NCBI RefSeq assembly: GCF_001425235.1
Contig: NZ_LMEA01000007.1
Location: forward strand, 11,170 to 75,169
Length of the DNA stretch: 64,000 nucleotides
Reading direction: 5' to 3'
Source of the DNA: Devosia sp. Root413D1
GTDB taxonomy: Bacteria; Pseudomonadota; Alphaproteobacteria; Rhizobiales; Devosiaceae
In this document: in pieces, positions 33,613 to 42,351 of the stretch
How the letters are laid out: the number at the start of each line of letters is the position of its first letter
How positions within the stretch are numbered: the stretch's first letter is position 1
Program-made: the position numbers and the translations under genes
Notes under the pieces: model-generated
What the model saw: only the letters and a program-made list of their open reading frames with translations
Databases searched by the model: none
What the model was told of the DNA's origin: nothing

Positions 33613-33972
33613 TCATGGCGTCGATGGTGGGACGGCGTACCCCGAGGCCTCGCTGAGGCTCAGTTGATCGATGAGCCGCCGGAAGGATGCGTCGACATCG
33701 TCAAACCGGCTGTGTGGCGGCTCACCCTTGATTGCAAGCTGCAGTTCAGCGTGCCGACGACGCACCTCGGCGAGGAGCTCGCCACAGTCGAGGCGGGCGA
33801 GTGCCTTGTCCTCGGGGGTGCTGTAGGATGAGTCTGCCAGAGCCCGGAGGCGGGCGGCCTTGGCGTTCCAGCCCTGCAGGTCGCCTATGAATGGCCCCAA
33901 GGTCTGGTTAGCCCGTCGCTTCGCGAGAATGCTGAGCTGAGAGTTGCGATGTCGTATCGGGTCATTTGGCAT
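33613..33972 (-). CDS. Hypothetical protein, paralogue A (119 aa)
   Basis: Helical protein (PIRHRNSQLSILAKRRANQT..., LLAEVRRRHAELQLAIKGEP, FRRLIDQLS). It starts nine bases after the response-regulator stop, so the two are probably cotranscribed. A paralogue, fused to the regulator's N-terminus, is at 41518-42060. Function unknown, perhaps signalling-linked because of its partner. Confidence 0.6.
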   Translation of the reverse strand: MPNDPIRHRNSQLSILAKRRANQTLGPFIGDLQGWNAKAARLRALADSSYSTPEDKALARLDCGELLAEVRRRHAELQLAIKGEPPHSRFDDVDASFRRLIDQLSLSEASGYAVPPSTP

Positions 33973-33981
33973 GTTTAGGCT

Positions 33982-34395
33982 TCAAGCGCCTTTGGAGGGA
34001 TCGCTGGCCGCCACGATGGCGGCTACTGCTGCGAGCAATTCCTGGTCGCTGAAGGGCTTCAGCATTACTCTCGCGTTCGGGAAGTGCTCAGCTACTTCCT
34101 CCACGGTTGCGGCAGTACAAAAGACGAATGGGACGCTGCGTTGTCTCAGGCGGGCAACCAGTCCCTCGGGTTCAGCGTGCTGGAGCCGGAAGTCGATGAG
34201 CGCCAGACTGATCTCGCGTGCCTCCAGAAGCGCAAACGCTTCATCAGGATTTGCTGCGATCACCACCTGGTAGCCGGCGTCGAGTAGCGGAGCCTCTATC
34301 ACCGATGCAATGAGGTAGTTCGTTTCCACGACGAGAGCCGTGGGTTTGGTCGAGTGGGATGTCATGGACGTTTCGAACGCAGGAGGACCGTCCAT
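33982..34395 (-). CDS. Single-domain response regulator
   Basis: A 137-aa receiver-domain protein with phospho-acceptor D68 (LALIDFRL), Thr/Ala in FCTAATVEE and Lys in MLKPFSD; the N-terminal acidic pair is reduced to E-T-N. There is no output domain, so it probably works by protein contact. The start is uncertain (34395 or the Met at 34365). Upstream of paralogue A; a duplicated but internally deleted copy exists near 42 kb. Confidence 0.75.
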   Translation of the reverse strand: MDGPPAFETSMTSHSTKPTALVVETNYLIASVIEAPLLDAGYQVVIAANPDEAFALLEAREISLALIDFRLQHAEPEGLVARLRQRSVPFVFCTAATVEEVAEHFPNARVMLKPFSDQELLAAVAAIVAASDPSKGA

Positions 34396-34630
34396 CGGTT
34401 GATGGATCGGCAGCTTCAATGCGTTTTGCTAAGACGCCCGGACACAGCAATTCTAAGGGTGCCCGCAGGGCATCTGCTCGTCCAGTCAATCGACACCATA
34501 CACCAGTTGGTGACGATCCGTTTGCAAATATGACATGTCCCGTCTTTGCATCCGAGTTACACCGCCGCGACGGCAACTTGGGTGGCCTCAAGGCCATCGC
34601 GACGGGCTCTCCTCCCAAGAGAAACCCAGT

Positions 34631-34909
34631 CTAACCAGCTTCGGGATTGGTGCTATTCACTTTGTTAAGCGCGACGCCCGCGTCGTGGCTCGCCCGACCC
34701 GACTCCATGATTGCCTCTGCCCGATCGCGATCTCCGGCGGCCTCGGCGATTACCTCGAGCGCATGTTTATTTGCGAATTCGTTCACCTGACGGTCTTCAC
34801 TTTCGGGAACACGGCTTCGGTTTTTTACGCCACCTTTATCGGATACCAACCTTGGGCACCTCTTTGGAGATGAAACTGCCGCGGCCATAGAGACGACGCG
34901 GCTAGTCAA
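34631..34909 (-). CDS. Possible small protein
   Basis: Frame ending EFANKHALEVIAEAAGDRDR, then AEAIMESGRASHDAGVALNK. The C-terminal half is protein-like. The start is a TTG overlapping the upstream stop (TTGA at 34906-34909), or the ATG at 34888. Function unknown. Confidence 0.4.
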   Translation of the reverse strand: MTSRVVSMAAAVSSPKRCPRLVSDKGGVKNRSRVPESEDRQVNEFANKHALEVIAEAAGDRDRAEAIMESGRASHDAGVALNKVNSTNPEAG

Positions 34910-35136
34910 TGAGGCGGTGGTGCTGAGGTTTCCTCGTTGTAGTCGCGTTCAAACCGCCCTGCCTCTTTAGTCCACCATATCTGTTGGCGCCGAGCATACT
35001 CCGCCGCCAGTGTGGCGCGTCGAGAAGCGAACTGGGTCTCACGATAGTGCCAGAGGTTTACCTCCCGAAGTGCCAAGAAGGAGCCTGACTTGCAGTTTGG
35101 ATGGGACCACAGGGGCGGTGGCAAAAGGTCTTTCAT
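34906..35136 (-). CDS. Hypothetical protein (76 aa)
   Basis: Basic, tryptophan-rich small protein (REVNLWHYRETQFASRRATL..., IWWTKEAGRFERDY). GAGG is ten bases before the ATG. No family recognised. Confidence 0.5.
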   Translation of the reverse strand: MKDLLPPPLWSHPNCKSGSFLALREVNLWHYRETQFASRRATLAAEYARRQQIWWTKEAGRFERDYNEETSAPPPH

Positions 35137-35449
35137 GTTTCATTAACCTCGCCGCACTTCCTTTGTTCCGGATCCTCCTTTATTCGCGAGAAAGCGTTAT
35201 TCGCGGTCAGGCTAGCTCCACGGGCAATGGCCGGTGCCCATCGAAAAACACTTCCGACAAGGACGATAGCTGCTCCAGTGGCCAAGACAGCCAGTCCGGA
35301 ACTGCGCGCTTTTGGAACAGGGAAGGCATAGCAGAGCGAGGAGGATAATCCCTCAAAAGGCGACAGCGACTGCTAGCGGGTAGATCGAGACCCCGATCAT
35401 TACTCCTTCACCTCTGTGCACGCGGGAACGCTACCCTTTCAGCTGATGC
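35137..35449. other. Non-coding stretch
   Basis: About 313 bp with no supported gene and no clear palindrome or terminator. Confidence 0.3.
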
Positions 35450-35671
35450 TCAGGGCTTAGGCGCCTTGCCGCTCCAAACCTGTCGCATTCGTCCGTCGGT
35501 GTCTGGTGCCCACACTTGGGACTGCCGCCCCGCGTCACCAAAGATTTCTCCGAACCTAATAGCGTTCGCCGTAGCATGATTGGCATCATCGAACGGTCCG
35601 TAGGATTTTCCCTCACAATCCACCCACCACTCACTACGTACCTTCACGACCAGGAACCAACAGGTCTTCAC
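35450..35671 (-). CDS. Hypothetical protein, paralogue C (73 aa)
   Basis: KTCWFLVVKVRSEWWVDCEG followed by KSYGPFDDANHATANAIRFGE. GTG start at 35671 overlapping the TGA of the upstream gene (GTGA), with AAGG eight bases before it. Very similar to the product of 41271-41498, which also starts at GTG. Function unknown. Confidence 0.6.
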   Translation of the reverse strand: MKTCWFLVVKVRSEWWVDCEGKSYGPFDDANHATANAIRFGEIFGDAGRQSQVWAPDTDGRMRQVWSGKAPKP

Positions 35672-35910
35672 CGGTCGGCCTTCGGTGGCGCTGTCGCCAG
35701 ATCCTTCAGCCGGGCGCGCGCGTTGCGTACGTCGCTCTGGATGCGGACCAGCCGTCTCATAAAGTCCTTCTGCAACTCGCCGGAAAACTCCAGTTCTTCG
35801 AGCACCTGAGTGCACATCTCGAGTTGCTGAGTGGAAAGGTCCACGAGACTGCCGAGGGTTGCGAGGGCCTCTTCCGCTTGCTCGGGTGGGAAGGTGATTG
35901 CTTTGAGCAT
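35668..35910 (-). CDS. Hypothetical coiled-helix protein (80 aa)
   Basis: Helical, leucine-rich (MLKAITFPPEQAEEALATLG..., VLEELEFSGELQKDFMRRL). The start at 35910 is chosen over longer in-frame starts that lack ribosome sites. Translationally coupled to paralogue C by a GTGA overlap. Confidence 0.5.
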   Translation of the reverse strand: MLKAITFPPEQAEEALATLGSLVDLSTQQLEMCTQVLEELEFSGELQKDFMRRLVRIQSDVRNARARLKDLATAPPKADR

Positions 35911-35981
35911 AAGTAGTGCCTGAAGGTAGTGTCTGAAGAGAGCGGGCCGGAGCATGAAAGCTCCGACCCGGGAAGGTCGCG

Positions 35982-36542
35982 CTAGTTCAGGTTGTCCAAA
36001 TACTCGCACGTCTCGCGGGTCTGGCGATCTGTGCCATAATCAAAGATCCCCTGCCGGTCGTTCGGGCCGTCGCGCCGCTCAGCCTCGCTGCGCGGCAGAA
36101 CCCTGGCACGTTCGACATTGGCGTCTGCACCGGCTTCAACATCGTCTCGGTCGAAGAAGGTGACCAGGCAAACGAGTTCTTCGCGCGGACCACCGCCACC
36201 ACCGCCACCGCCGCCGAAGCCGCCGCCGCCGATGATGATGCTGAAGCTGAGGTTGGGGCGTACCCGGCTGCTGGACGGATAGTCGTCGCGAACCTCGTTC
36301 GAAACGAGATACCTGGCAGACACCCAGCCATCCGGGCCCGGGTGGGTGATGTAGCACCAGCCGCTCGAGCGGCAGCGCTGAACGTTGACGTTCTCACCCC
36401 GCGCAAGGCGGTCGACAACGCGGTAGGAAGTGCCGGGCCCTGAGCGGACATTGACCGACCCGATGGCTTCGGCGGCGGTGACGGCGGGAACCGCCGCGAA
36501 GGTGGTCATCAGTAACAAGCCAGATAGCAGAAGCGGTTTCAT
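35982..36542 (-). CDS. Secreted SH3-domain protein
   Basis: A 186-aa protein with signal peptide (LLLSGLLLMTTFAAVPAVTA), one SH3_3 domain (GSVNVRSGPGTSYRVVDRLA ... GWVSARYL), a poly-Gly linker (residues ~117-128) and a C-terminal module (NVERARVLPRSEAERRDGPN, then IFDYGTDRQTRETCEYL). That C-terminal module recurs out of frame after the I78-like gene at 27384-27757. AAGGA precedes the ATG at 36542. Confidence 0.75.
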   Translation of the reverse strand: MKPLLLSGLLLMTTFAAVPAVTAAEAIGSVNVRSGPGTSYRVVDRLARGENVNVQRCRSSGWCYITHPGPDGWVSARYLVSNEVRDDYPSSSRVRPNLSFSIIIGGGGFGGGGGGGGGPREELVCLVTFFDRDDVEAGADANVERARVLPRSEAERRDGPNDRQGIFDYGTDRQTRETCEYLDNLN

Positions 36543-36655
36543 GTTTTTTCCTTTTGTTGTTCTGCTGCAGTCGACAGCGACCGGACCCACCACCCAGTGA
36601 GTTCCAACCGCCGCCATTGAGGTGCTCTCGCGAGCATTGGCGGGCAGCGCCCGTT

Positions 36656-37126
36656 TTAGTCCTGCGACGCGACCAGCTTCTCGGCGGGACGAAGCAGCTT
36701 TGAGTAGGCCCACCCCTTGCGACCGTCGCCAGCGTCGATCAGTACCCAGCCGCGGTCCTCCTGGATGACCGTTACACGCGAGCCGCCTTTGAGGGCGAAC
36801 ACCTGTCGTGCGGCCTTCTTGGGACCGGCGCGAACCCGGAGCGACTCGACCGCCACGGTGTGGGTAAAGGCTGGTGCAACTCGCGTCTCCTGCAGCGCCT
36901 CGGGCGGCTGCCAGACGACTTTCACTGACCGGGCGACATCGAGTGCCTTAGCATCTGCCGCCGACAGTGCGGCGATATACGTCGGCTTCAGTTTTGACTT
37001 CACCGGTGCAGAAGCCGCTGCCTCGGCGACCTTGTGAAGAGTGAAAGTTGCTCCCGCGTAAGTTGCCACGCCAGACAGAATGGCGACACTCCCGAACATG
37101 AGGGCAGGAAGAACCAAGTGGGCCAT
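36656..37126 (-). CDS. SH3-domain membrane-anchored protein
   Basis: A 156-aa protein with one N-terminal hydrophobic segment and a C-terminal SH3_3 domain (SLRVRAGPKKAARQVFALKG ... RKGWAYSKLL). GGAGCTGAAA precedes the ATG. It lies 114 bp upstream of the other SH3 gene and probably belongs to the same envelope-related operon. Confidence 0.72.
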   Translation of the reverse strand: MAHLVLPALMFGSVAILSGVATYAGATFTLHKVAEAAASAPVKSKLKPTYIAALSAADAKALDVARSVKVVWQPPEALQETRVAPAFTHTVAVESLRVRAGPKKAARQVFALKGGSRVTVIQEDRGWVLIDAGDGRKGWAYSKLLRPAEKLVASQD

Positions 37127-37349
37127 TTTCAGCTCCGTGTTCTATTTGTTCGAGAACGTACTTTAATGGGCTGAGTTCCCTGAATTTCTAGGCTTTTTGC
37201 TGTCTGAAACCTCGCTGACAGCAGCTGTCAGCGGAATTGCCGAAACCAAACTTCGAATGCGGAGTCAGGCCGCGGATCGATCGCCCTCGTGCTCGCAGTT
37301 GGTGTGGGCTCTCGATGACGACGGGCAAATTGGCCGTTCCGGGGGTGAG

Positions 37350-37380
37350 AAAAAGCCCCGGCACGTTGAGATGCCGGGGC
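37350..37380 (-). terminator. Rho-independent terminator of the DUF6894 gene
   Basis: GCCCCGGCA / TGCCGGGGC stem with an 8-base loop; on the minus strand it is followed by TTTTT. It lies 58 bp after the stop at 37438. Confidence 0.7.
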
Positions 37381-37437
37381 TTGGACAAGGCGTCGAGAAG
37401 TCATTGCGGCGTTTGCAGCGGACCAACCCCCGCAGCG

Positions 37438-37698
37438 TCACCTCATAACAGAGGGATCGACCAGCGCCGGACCAGCCGATGTGTCAAAGCTCAGCCGTAC
37501 GGAAAAAGCCAGCTCCTCGTGCAGCCGGACCCGGATGTTAAGCTCTTTGGTGGACCCATCAGGCGGCAGCAGATCCCGAGCGAGCTCTGTTAGGGCGAGC
37601 ACGGCTTGGTACCGGGCTTGTTGGTCGCTGGCACACTCGACGCCGATGTCATCTCGTGCCCACCCGGTGCCATCGAAAATGTCGAAGTAATACCGCAT
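37438..37698 (-). CDS. DUF6894-family protein
   Basis: An 86-aa protein (MRYYFDIFDGTGWARDDIGV..., ELNIRVRLHEELAFSVRLSF). Same family as 28634-28879, slightly longer. GGAGGC precedes the ATG and a terminator follows. Function unknown. Confidence 0.7.
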   Translation of the reverse strand: MRYYFDIFDGTGWARDDIGVECASDQQARYQAVLALTELARDLLPPDGSTKELNIRVRLHEELAFSVRLSFDTSAGPALVDPSVMR

Positions 37699-37865
37699 GA
37701 TAGCCTCCGCCAGTCACGGAATACGTGGCACGAGAGGCATGGTTGCAAACTTGCCCTCCGTAGGGTGAACACGAACTCTTGCACCTGAGGAAAAGAGCGG
37801 TATGGTTCGGCCCGATGCATAGGGGCCAGCAGATAACTGATGATCCGGCCCCCGGGAGGGGCATC

Positions 37866-37982
37866 ATGCTGAGGGGGCGCTACGGCATTAAGTGGATGAT
37901 CTTCGCGTGGCTGGCAATCGTCGGCCTTCTCGCAGCGGGCATCTATCTCGTCGGCAACGCGGCCCGCGTGTTCGGGGGATAG
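37866..37982 (+). CDS. Small membrane protein (38 aa)
   Basis: MLRGRYGIKWMIFAWLAIVG followed by LLAAGIYLVGNAARVF: a single TM helix with a basic N-terminus, and GGGAGGGG before the ATG. Its end overlaps the convergent gene at 37943 by 40 bp. Confidence 0.45.
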   Translation: MLRGRYGIKWMIFAWLAIVGLLAAGIYLVGNAARVFGG

Positions 37983-38293
37983 CGCTTAAGCAGGCTATCG
38001 AGCGCCGCAAGGTAGTGGACGACGGCAGGGGCGTCGCGGATGTCATCCATTTCCAGGATTAAGGCCTGTCGCGCCATCTCGATCTCTTTCCGTAAAGCTT
38101 CGAGTTGACGTTCGCCCTCCAATAGCGCCTCCGCCGGCTGGTGGCGAGAACTGTGCAGGGGACTTAGCCGAAGAGCCTCGCTTTGCCACTTTTTGAGGTC
38201 GGAAAGGTGCGGAGCCACACGGGTTCTCGCCAGCTTCCGTTGCGTGATCTCCGGGCTCATTACGCGCGATCGTGGCGAGTTTTCCTGGTACAT
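37943..38293 (-). CDS. Hypothetical protein (116 aa)
   Basis: Helical protein (LKKWQSEALRLSPLHSS..., LLEGERQLEALRKEIEMARQ), similar in layout to paralogue A. AAAGGAG precedes the ATG at 38293. Last gene of the ligase transcript direction; function unknown. Confidence 0.55.
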   Translation of the reverse strand: MYQENSPRSRVMSPEITQRKLARTRVAPHLSDLKKWQSEALRLSPLHSSRHQPAEALLEGERQLEALRKEIEMARQALILEMDDIRDAPAVVHYLAALDSLLKRYPPNTRAALPTR

Positions 38294-38344
38294 CGTGGGG
38301 CTCCTTTCGGCGCCTCAAACTCACGACCCGCCGAGCAGTTCCAA

Positions 38345-38566
38345 TTAAGAGCCGTTCCGGCGGACGAGCCAAACCCGTCCCTCGATCGAGTGCGGCTCGT
38401 CTGTCTCCTCGAAGCCGAACCATCCGCGCCAGTAGTTGAACTGGGCGCGCTGCAGAGCGGGATCGTCGGTGAGAAAGGTCCAGCGGGCAAAGTCGGGCTC
38501 GAGGAACTCTACCGTGGGCATGCCGGGTCCAGGCATATCGCCCACCGGCATCTTAACGGTGGTCAT
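38345..38566 (-). CDS. Hypothetical protein overlapping the ligase gene
   Basis: A 73-aa protein (MTTVKMPVGDMPGPGMPTVE..., WRGWFGFEETDEPHSIEGRV). It overlaps the ligase stop by 14 bp, so it is translationally linked. Could be an NHEJ accessory factor, but nothing in the sequence shows this. Confidence 0.5.
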   Translation of the reverse strand: MTTVKMPVGDMPGPGMPTVEFLEPDFARWTFLTDDPALQRAQFNYWRGWFGFEETDEPHSIEGRVWLVRRNGS

Positions 38567-39443
38567 GGCGCAGCCCCTTCAGTGTCGCGTGGCGCAGCAT
38601 GCCTTCGCCGCGCAGGTGCCGAACCTTGGCGATCAGCCCCGGGCGCAACCAGGTGCCACGGCGCTTCAGCGGCAGGGCAGGGGCTTCGGCTGTGTTGGCC
38701 TCGGCATAGGCCCAGAAGTCCTCACGGTCGGCCGCCTTCAACGTGATGAAGGCATCCCCCACAAAGTGCAGTCCATGCTCGTCGCGTCGCGCGAGGATCG
38801 CCACCGGTGCACCCGATGGCGTGACGTCGGCGCCGATCACCTCAAGCTCACTGACCGTGAAAGTCTTGGTCTTCAACCAGGTGTCGGCCTCGCCGCTCTT
38901 GTAGCGGCTACCACGTTTCTTGCTGACGATGCCCTCGAGGCCCATGGCGTCGATCGCGGCGAAGGCTGCGGGGCCATCGGCCTCCAGCTCGGCGCTGAAG
39001 GCAATCGGGTGAGCCGGCGCACTCTGCAGGAGGTCAGCGAGCATCGCGCGCCGGCTCTCTATCGGCCTGCCACGGATGTCCTCCCCATCCAGGTGCAGCA
39101 GGTCGAAGGCCACGAAGATCAGCTGTTCCGGGTGCCAGCGTATTGCTGAGGGCAGCCCGGTGAAGTCCGAGGCTCCATGGATGTCGGGAAGGTAGACCTC
39201 GCCGTCAAGGATGGCTGAGGTGCATGGCAATTGGGCCGCCGCCGCGACGATCTGCGGATACTTGCTCGTCCAGGTTGCCCCTGAACTGCTGAACGCCTTG
39301 GCGTTGCCGGCCTCGACGTGCAGCTGCGTACGATACCCATCGAACTTCACCTCGTGCAGCCAGCCGTCGCCAGTCAGCGCGGTCTCGACCAGGCGCGGCT
39401 TCATGGGTTGGATGTAGCGTAGGGCTGGGCGTTCCAGGAGCAT
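38553..39443 (-). CDS. ATP-dependent DNA ligase (LigC/LigD ligase-domain type)
   Basis: A 296-aa stand-alone ligase that seals DNA ends in bacterial non-homologous end joining. Adenylation motif I is EVKFDGYR with K33. Further motifs are AILDGEVYL, FVAFDLLHLDG, EGIVSKKRGSRY and WLKTK. A C-terminal OB domain follows (ELEVIGADVTPSG...). No polymerase or nuclease domain is fused, unlike full LigD. The two Ku genes 8 kb away on the same island are its natural partners. The start at 39443 keeps about 30 residues before motif I, the usual spacing. Confidence 0.9.
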   Translation of the reverse strand: MLLERPALRYIQPMKPRLVETALTGDGWLHEVKFDGYRTQLHVEAGNAKAFSSSGATWTSKYPQIVAAAAQLPCTSAILDGEVYLPDIHGASDFTGLPSAIRWHPEQLIFVAFDLLHLDGEDIRGRPIESRRAMLADLLQSAPAHPIAFSAELEADGPAAFAAIDAMGLEGIVSKKRGSRYKSGEADTWLKTKTFTVSELEVIGADVTPSGAPVAILARRDEHGLHFVGDAFITLKAADREDFWAYAEANTAEAPALPLKRRGTWLRPGLIAKVRHLRGEGMLRHATLKGLRHDHR

Positions 39444-39564
39444 GCGGGCAATTTAGTGCGAGTGCCGAACGAATCCGAGTCGACTCGCGATCACTGATTC
39501 GTTTCCGCGGAACCGGGCAGGGCGGAAGGGGTTGAATCGCCTCTGCAGCAGTGAGGCGCGTCCC

Positions 39565-39753
39565 ATGCCGAAGTTCCGTCCCAAGCCACCGGCACCCAGC
39601 GTGCGGATGACCATCGGCGATGCGATCGGCCGGGCACGAGCTCTGTCGAAGGAGGAGCGGCCCATGTCGCAGCAAGAGGTGGTCAGGGACATGATCGCGA
39701 AGCTCGATCTACCGGTGTCGCTAAAGAAGCGGCTCCGCGAGCGCCATGGCTAG
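39565..39753 (+). CDS. Small basic hypothetical protein (62 aa)
   Basis: MPKFRPKPPAPSVRMTIGDA ... EVVRDMIAKLDLPVSLKKRL. Divergent from the ligase gene. Weak GTGAGG ribosome site. Function unknown. Confidence 0.45.
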   Translation: MPKFRPKPPAPSVRMTIGDAIGRARALSKEERPMSQQEVVRDMIAKLDLPVSLKKRLRERHG

Positions 39754-39765
39754 AGGAAAAGTAGC

Positions 39766-39963
39766 ATGGAACGGCTGCTTCAGTTTCAAGCGCGCCCGGT
39801 CACCAAGGCTGAGCACGTGCTGGCACAGGCTATTGCAGTCGTGCAGGCGGCCACGCCGCCGGACAGCGGGATCAGCCGCGATGAGTTGCTCGATCTGCTT
39901 CTCGACATTTTGGACGGCCCTGAAGCTCTAGAGGTCTACAACCGAGTGATGCAGACTTACTGA
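39766..39963 (+). CDS. Small helical hypothetical protein (65 aa)
   Basis: MERLLQFQARPVTKAEHVLA ... DELLDLLLDILDGPEALEVY. GAGGAA before the ATG and 12 bp after the preceding small gene, so a two-gene unit is likely. Confidence 0.5.
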   Translation: MERLLQFQARPVTKAEHVLAQAIAVVQAATPPDSGISRDELLDLLLDILDGPEALEVYNRVMQTY

Positions 39964-40026
39964 CGCTCGCCATGGCGCTGGCTTGGTCCATGGTGGTGAC
40001 GGTGAACGCGGGAACATTGCACGACG

Positions 40027-41163
40027 CTAGCCGCCACGGACGCCAGGCGCGAATACCTCGACGGCAAATTTGTCGATTGCTGCGTTGTAGGTTTCATAGC
40101 GCTCGAGAAAGCCCATGTGGTTTACCTCGTCTACGATGAGGGTACGCGCAGCTACGGCGCTCTCCCCGATCGTCCGGCTAGCCTCGGGCTTGGTGACAAT
40201 ATCCACCTGGCCGCCAACCACCAGCACAGGAACCTTAGTCTGCGAAAGCGCAGCGGTGGCGTCCCAACGGAACATGGCAAGGTTGCCGCGAGCTTGGGCC
40301 GCCGGGGAATTACGCGTGCCGAGAAGCGTGACAGCGTTGAGTTGGCTTCGCGTCACGTGATTGCCAAAACCGATCCGGTTGGCGACGTGAGCAGACCCAC
40401 TCAGGTAGCTCTGCCAGGCGCTGAGCCATGCAAGCGGCTGCAGCGGTATCACCAACCACAGCAACGGCTCGATCAACGGCCAGCGAAGGGCACGCAAGAG
40501 CGGACTGAGGATCATGGTGCGAAGCGGATTTGTGTAAGTCGTATTGAGCAGCACGATACCCGCGACCCGTCGTTCGACGAAGGCGGGATCGTCGCGCACC
40601 AGGGTCTGAATGGTCATGCCCCCGATGCTGTGCCCCACGAGAACCACCTTTCCGCCGGCCTCACCGATGACCGACCGTAGGTCCGCGGCAAACGTTTCGA
40701 GCGCAATCTTGCCTTTGGAGCGGCCGAGGCCGGGAAGGTCCCAGGCAATGACGCGGAAACGCGTTCTGAGATCCTCGATGGTATAGCCCCAGATCGTACT
40801 GTCGAGCCCCCAGCCATGGGTCAGGATGATGACGGGAGCCCCGGTAGGACCATGCGCCTCGACATGAAGGCTCGACCCAGTTGGGCTCTCAAGCGTGCGA
40901 ACCTCTGACGTTTCCGCCGGCTTCAATAGTCTCACGTCGCGTTTCGCCAGCACCGGCTTCAGCAGCAGGCCGCCTATGAACGACCATGCCAGGCCAGCGA
41001 TACCCAGCCATAGCGTCCAATCTTCGCGGATCCGGTGGACCACACCATCGGCATCGATCACCACTGTTCCATTGTACCACCGCCAAAGGAAATAGCCGGC
41101 AGCGCCCAGGATGGCGAAGGAAAGCAGGCTGAACAAAAAGCGCAGGATGAGAATGAGCGGCAT
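40027..41163 (-). CDS. Alpha/beta hydrolase with N-terminal membrane segments
   Basis: A 378-aa protein. Two N-terminal TM segments (about 3-25 and 48-68) precede an alpha/beta-hydrolase fold. The oxyanion HGWG motif, the nucleophile elbow VGHSIGG, an acid in GGQVDIV and a His in DEVNHMGF form a complete triad. It is membrane-anchored with the hydrolase domain probably outside or at the membrane face. Substrate unknown. Cargo gene, apparently monocistronic. Confidence 0.85.
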   Translation of the reverse strand: MPLILILRFLFSLLSFAILGAAGYFLWRWYNGTVVIDADGVVHRIREDWTLWLGIAGLAWSFIGGLLLKPVLAKRDVRLLKPAETSEVRTLESPTGSSLHVEAHGPTGAPVIILTHGWGLDSTIWGYTIEDLRTRFRVIAWDLPGLGRSKGKIALETFAADLRSVIGEAGGKVVLVGHSIGGMTIQTLVRDDPAFVERRVAGIVLLNTTYTNPLRTMILSPLLRALRWPLIEPLLWLVIPLQPLAWLSAWQSYLSGSAHVANRIGFGNHVTRSQLNAVTLLGTRNSPAAQARGNLAMFRWDATAALSQTKVPVLVVGGQVDIVTKPEASRTIGESAVAARTLIVDEVNHMGFLERYETYNAAIDKFAVEVFAPGVRGG

Positions 41164-41270
41164 GCAGTCCCCTTAAGCGGAGGCTCCTCCGCCCGTGTCC
41201 AACCTGCCTGCATCAAGGAGGTTCCGGCACCAGGTGGCAGGCTAAGGTTGGTGCAATTGCGCGCGATATC

Positions 41271-41498
41271 TCAAGACGCGCGCTCGGGAGCGTCCCCGCT
41301 CCAGATATGTTGCATTCGCCCGGTATCGTCCGGCGCCCAGACCTGGGACTGCCGTCCTGCGTCGCCAAAGACCTCGCCGAACCGGATAGCATTCGAAGTG
41401 GCGAGATCGGCACTTTCGAACGGACCGTATGACTTTCCTTCACAGTCTACCCACCACTCGCCACGTGCCTTAACCACCAGAAACCAACAAGTCTTCAC
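41271..41498 (-). CDS. Hypothetical protein, paralogue C' (75 aa)
   Basis: KTCWFLVVKARGEWWVDCEG then KSYGPFESADLATSNAIRFG. About three quarters identical by eye to the product of 35450-35671. A GTG start at 41498 is chosen by alignment with that copy; upstream in-frame starts overlap the preceding gene. Confidence 0.55.
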   Translation of the reverse strand: MKTCWFLVVKARGEWWVDCEGKSYGPFESADLATSNAIRFGEVFGDAGRQSQVWAPDDTGRMQHIWSGDAPERAS

Positions 41499-41517
41499 CA
41501 GAGGGGTGCGCTTCGGG

Positions 41518-42060
41518 TCAATGCTGCTCATCCTGCTGGTGCACACCCCGTGTCACTAGGGGCACAGCTCCACTTACGCTGACGGTATCGCGGGCCGAGA
41601 TCGTGCTCAGTTGATCGATCAGCCGGCGAAAGGCTGCGTCGACATCGTCAAGACGGCTGTGCGATGGCTGACCCTTCATCGCGGCATGCAGTTCAGTGTG
41701 CCGGCGCCGGACTTCGGCGAGAAGCGCTCCGCTTTCGAGACGGGCGAGGGCCTTGTCCTCGTTGCTGCTGTAGAACGAACCGGCGATGGCGCGCAGGCGC
41801 GCCGCCTTGACATGCCAGCTTTGCAGTGCCCCGATAAACGGCCGCAGCGTTTCGTTGGCCTGCCGCCGCGCCAGAACGCTTAGCTGAGAGGCGCGATGGC
41901 GCATCGGGTCATGACTTTGCACAGGAAGTATCTCCGTCGATTTGAGGCTCAAGTGGCCTTCGATTGCAGAAGCGATCGAATAGTCTGCCGCGACCGCCAC
42001 GGCCGTGCGTGCAGACTCGGGACCTGACGCTTCTTTTGGCTGGGCCTGAAGACCATCCAC
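41518..42060 (-). CDS. Paralogue A' fused to a response-regulator N-terminal remnant
   Basis: Residues 1-37 (MDGLQAQPKEASGPESARTA, VAVAADYSIASAIEGHL) match the start of the response regulator at 33982-34395. Residues 50-180 (DPMRHRASQLSVLARRQANE...) match the downstream paralogue A (33613-33972). The receiver core with its Asp is missing, so a deletion fused two duplicated genes. GTG start at 42060; the Met at 41904 would give the unfused protein. Confidence 0.55.
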   Translation of the reverse strand: MDGLQAQPKEASGPESARTAVAVAADYSIASAIEGHLSLKSTEILPVQSHDPMRHRASQLSVLARRQANETLRPFIGALQSWHVKAARLRAIAGSFYSSNEDKALARLESGALLAEVRRRHTELHAAMKGQPSHSRLDDVDAAFRRLIDQLSTISARDTVSVSGAVPLVTRGVHQQDEQH

Positions 42061-42351
42061 CGGCAGTGGAGGCTAGGCTGATGTGCTCTAGACGCCTCGC
42101 ACCCGCATTGGCGGTGTGCCCGCATCCGGTCCGACATTGGTATGTCGTCAACGGACAGTTGGCACCAACCTGGGTTAATCTCCTAGAGAATGCTGAGTTA
42201 GTCGTGGGCTAACTATCAGCAGAGTACTCGACCCGGCGAACAGAGCATCCCGCAAGGGCAGGCGCTAAGGACACTGCTCTCGCCATCCACCCGTGCAACT
42301 GAAATGCATGAACGAGGTTCGGTTGATGTCCTGTGGGTCGCTCCCAGGATG

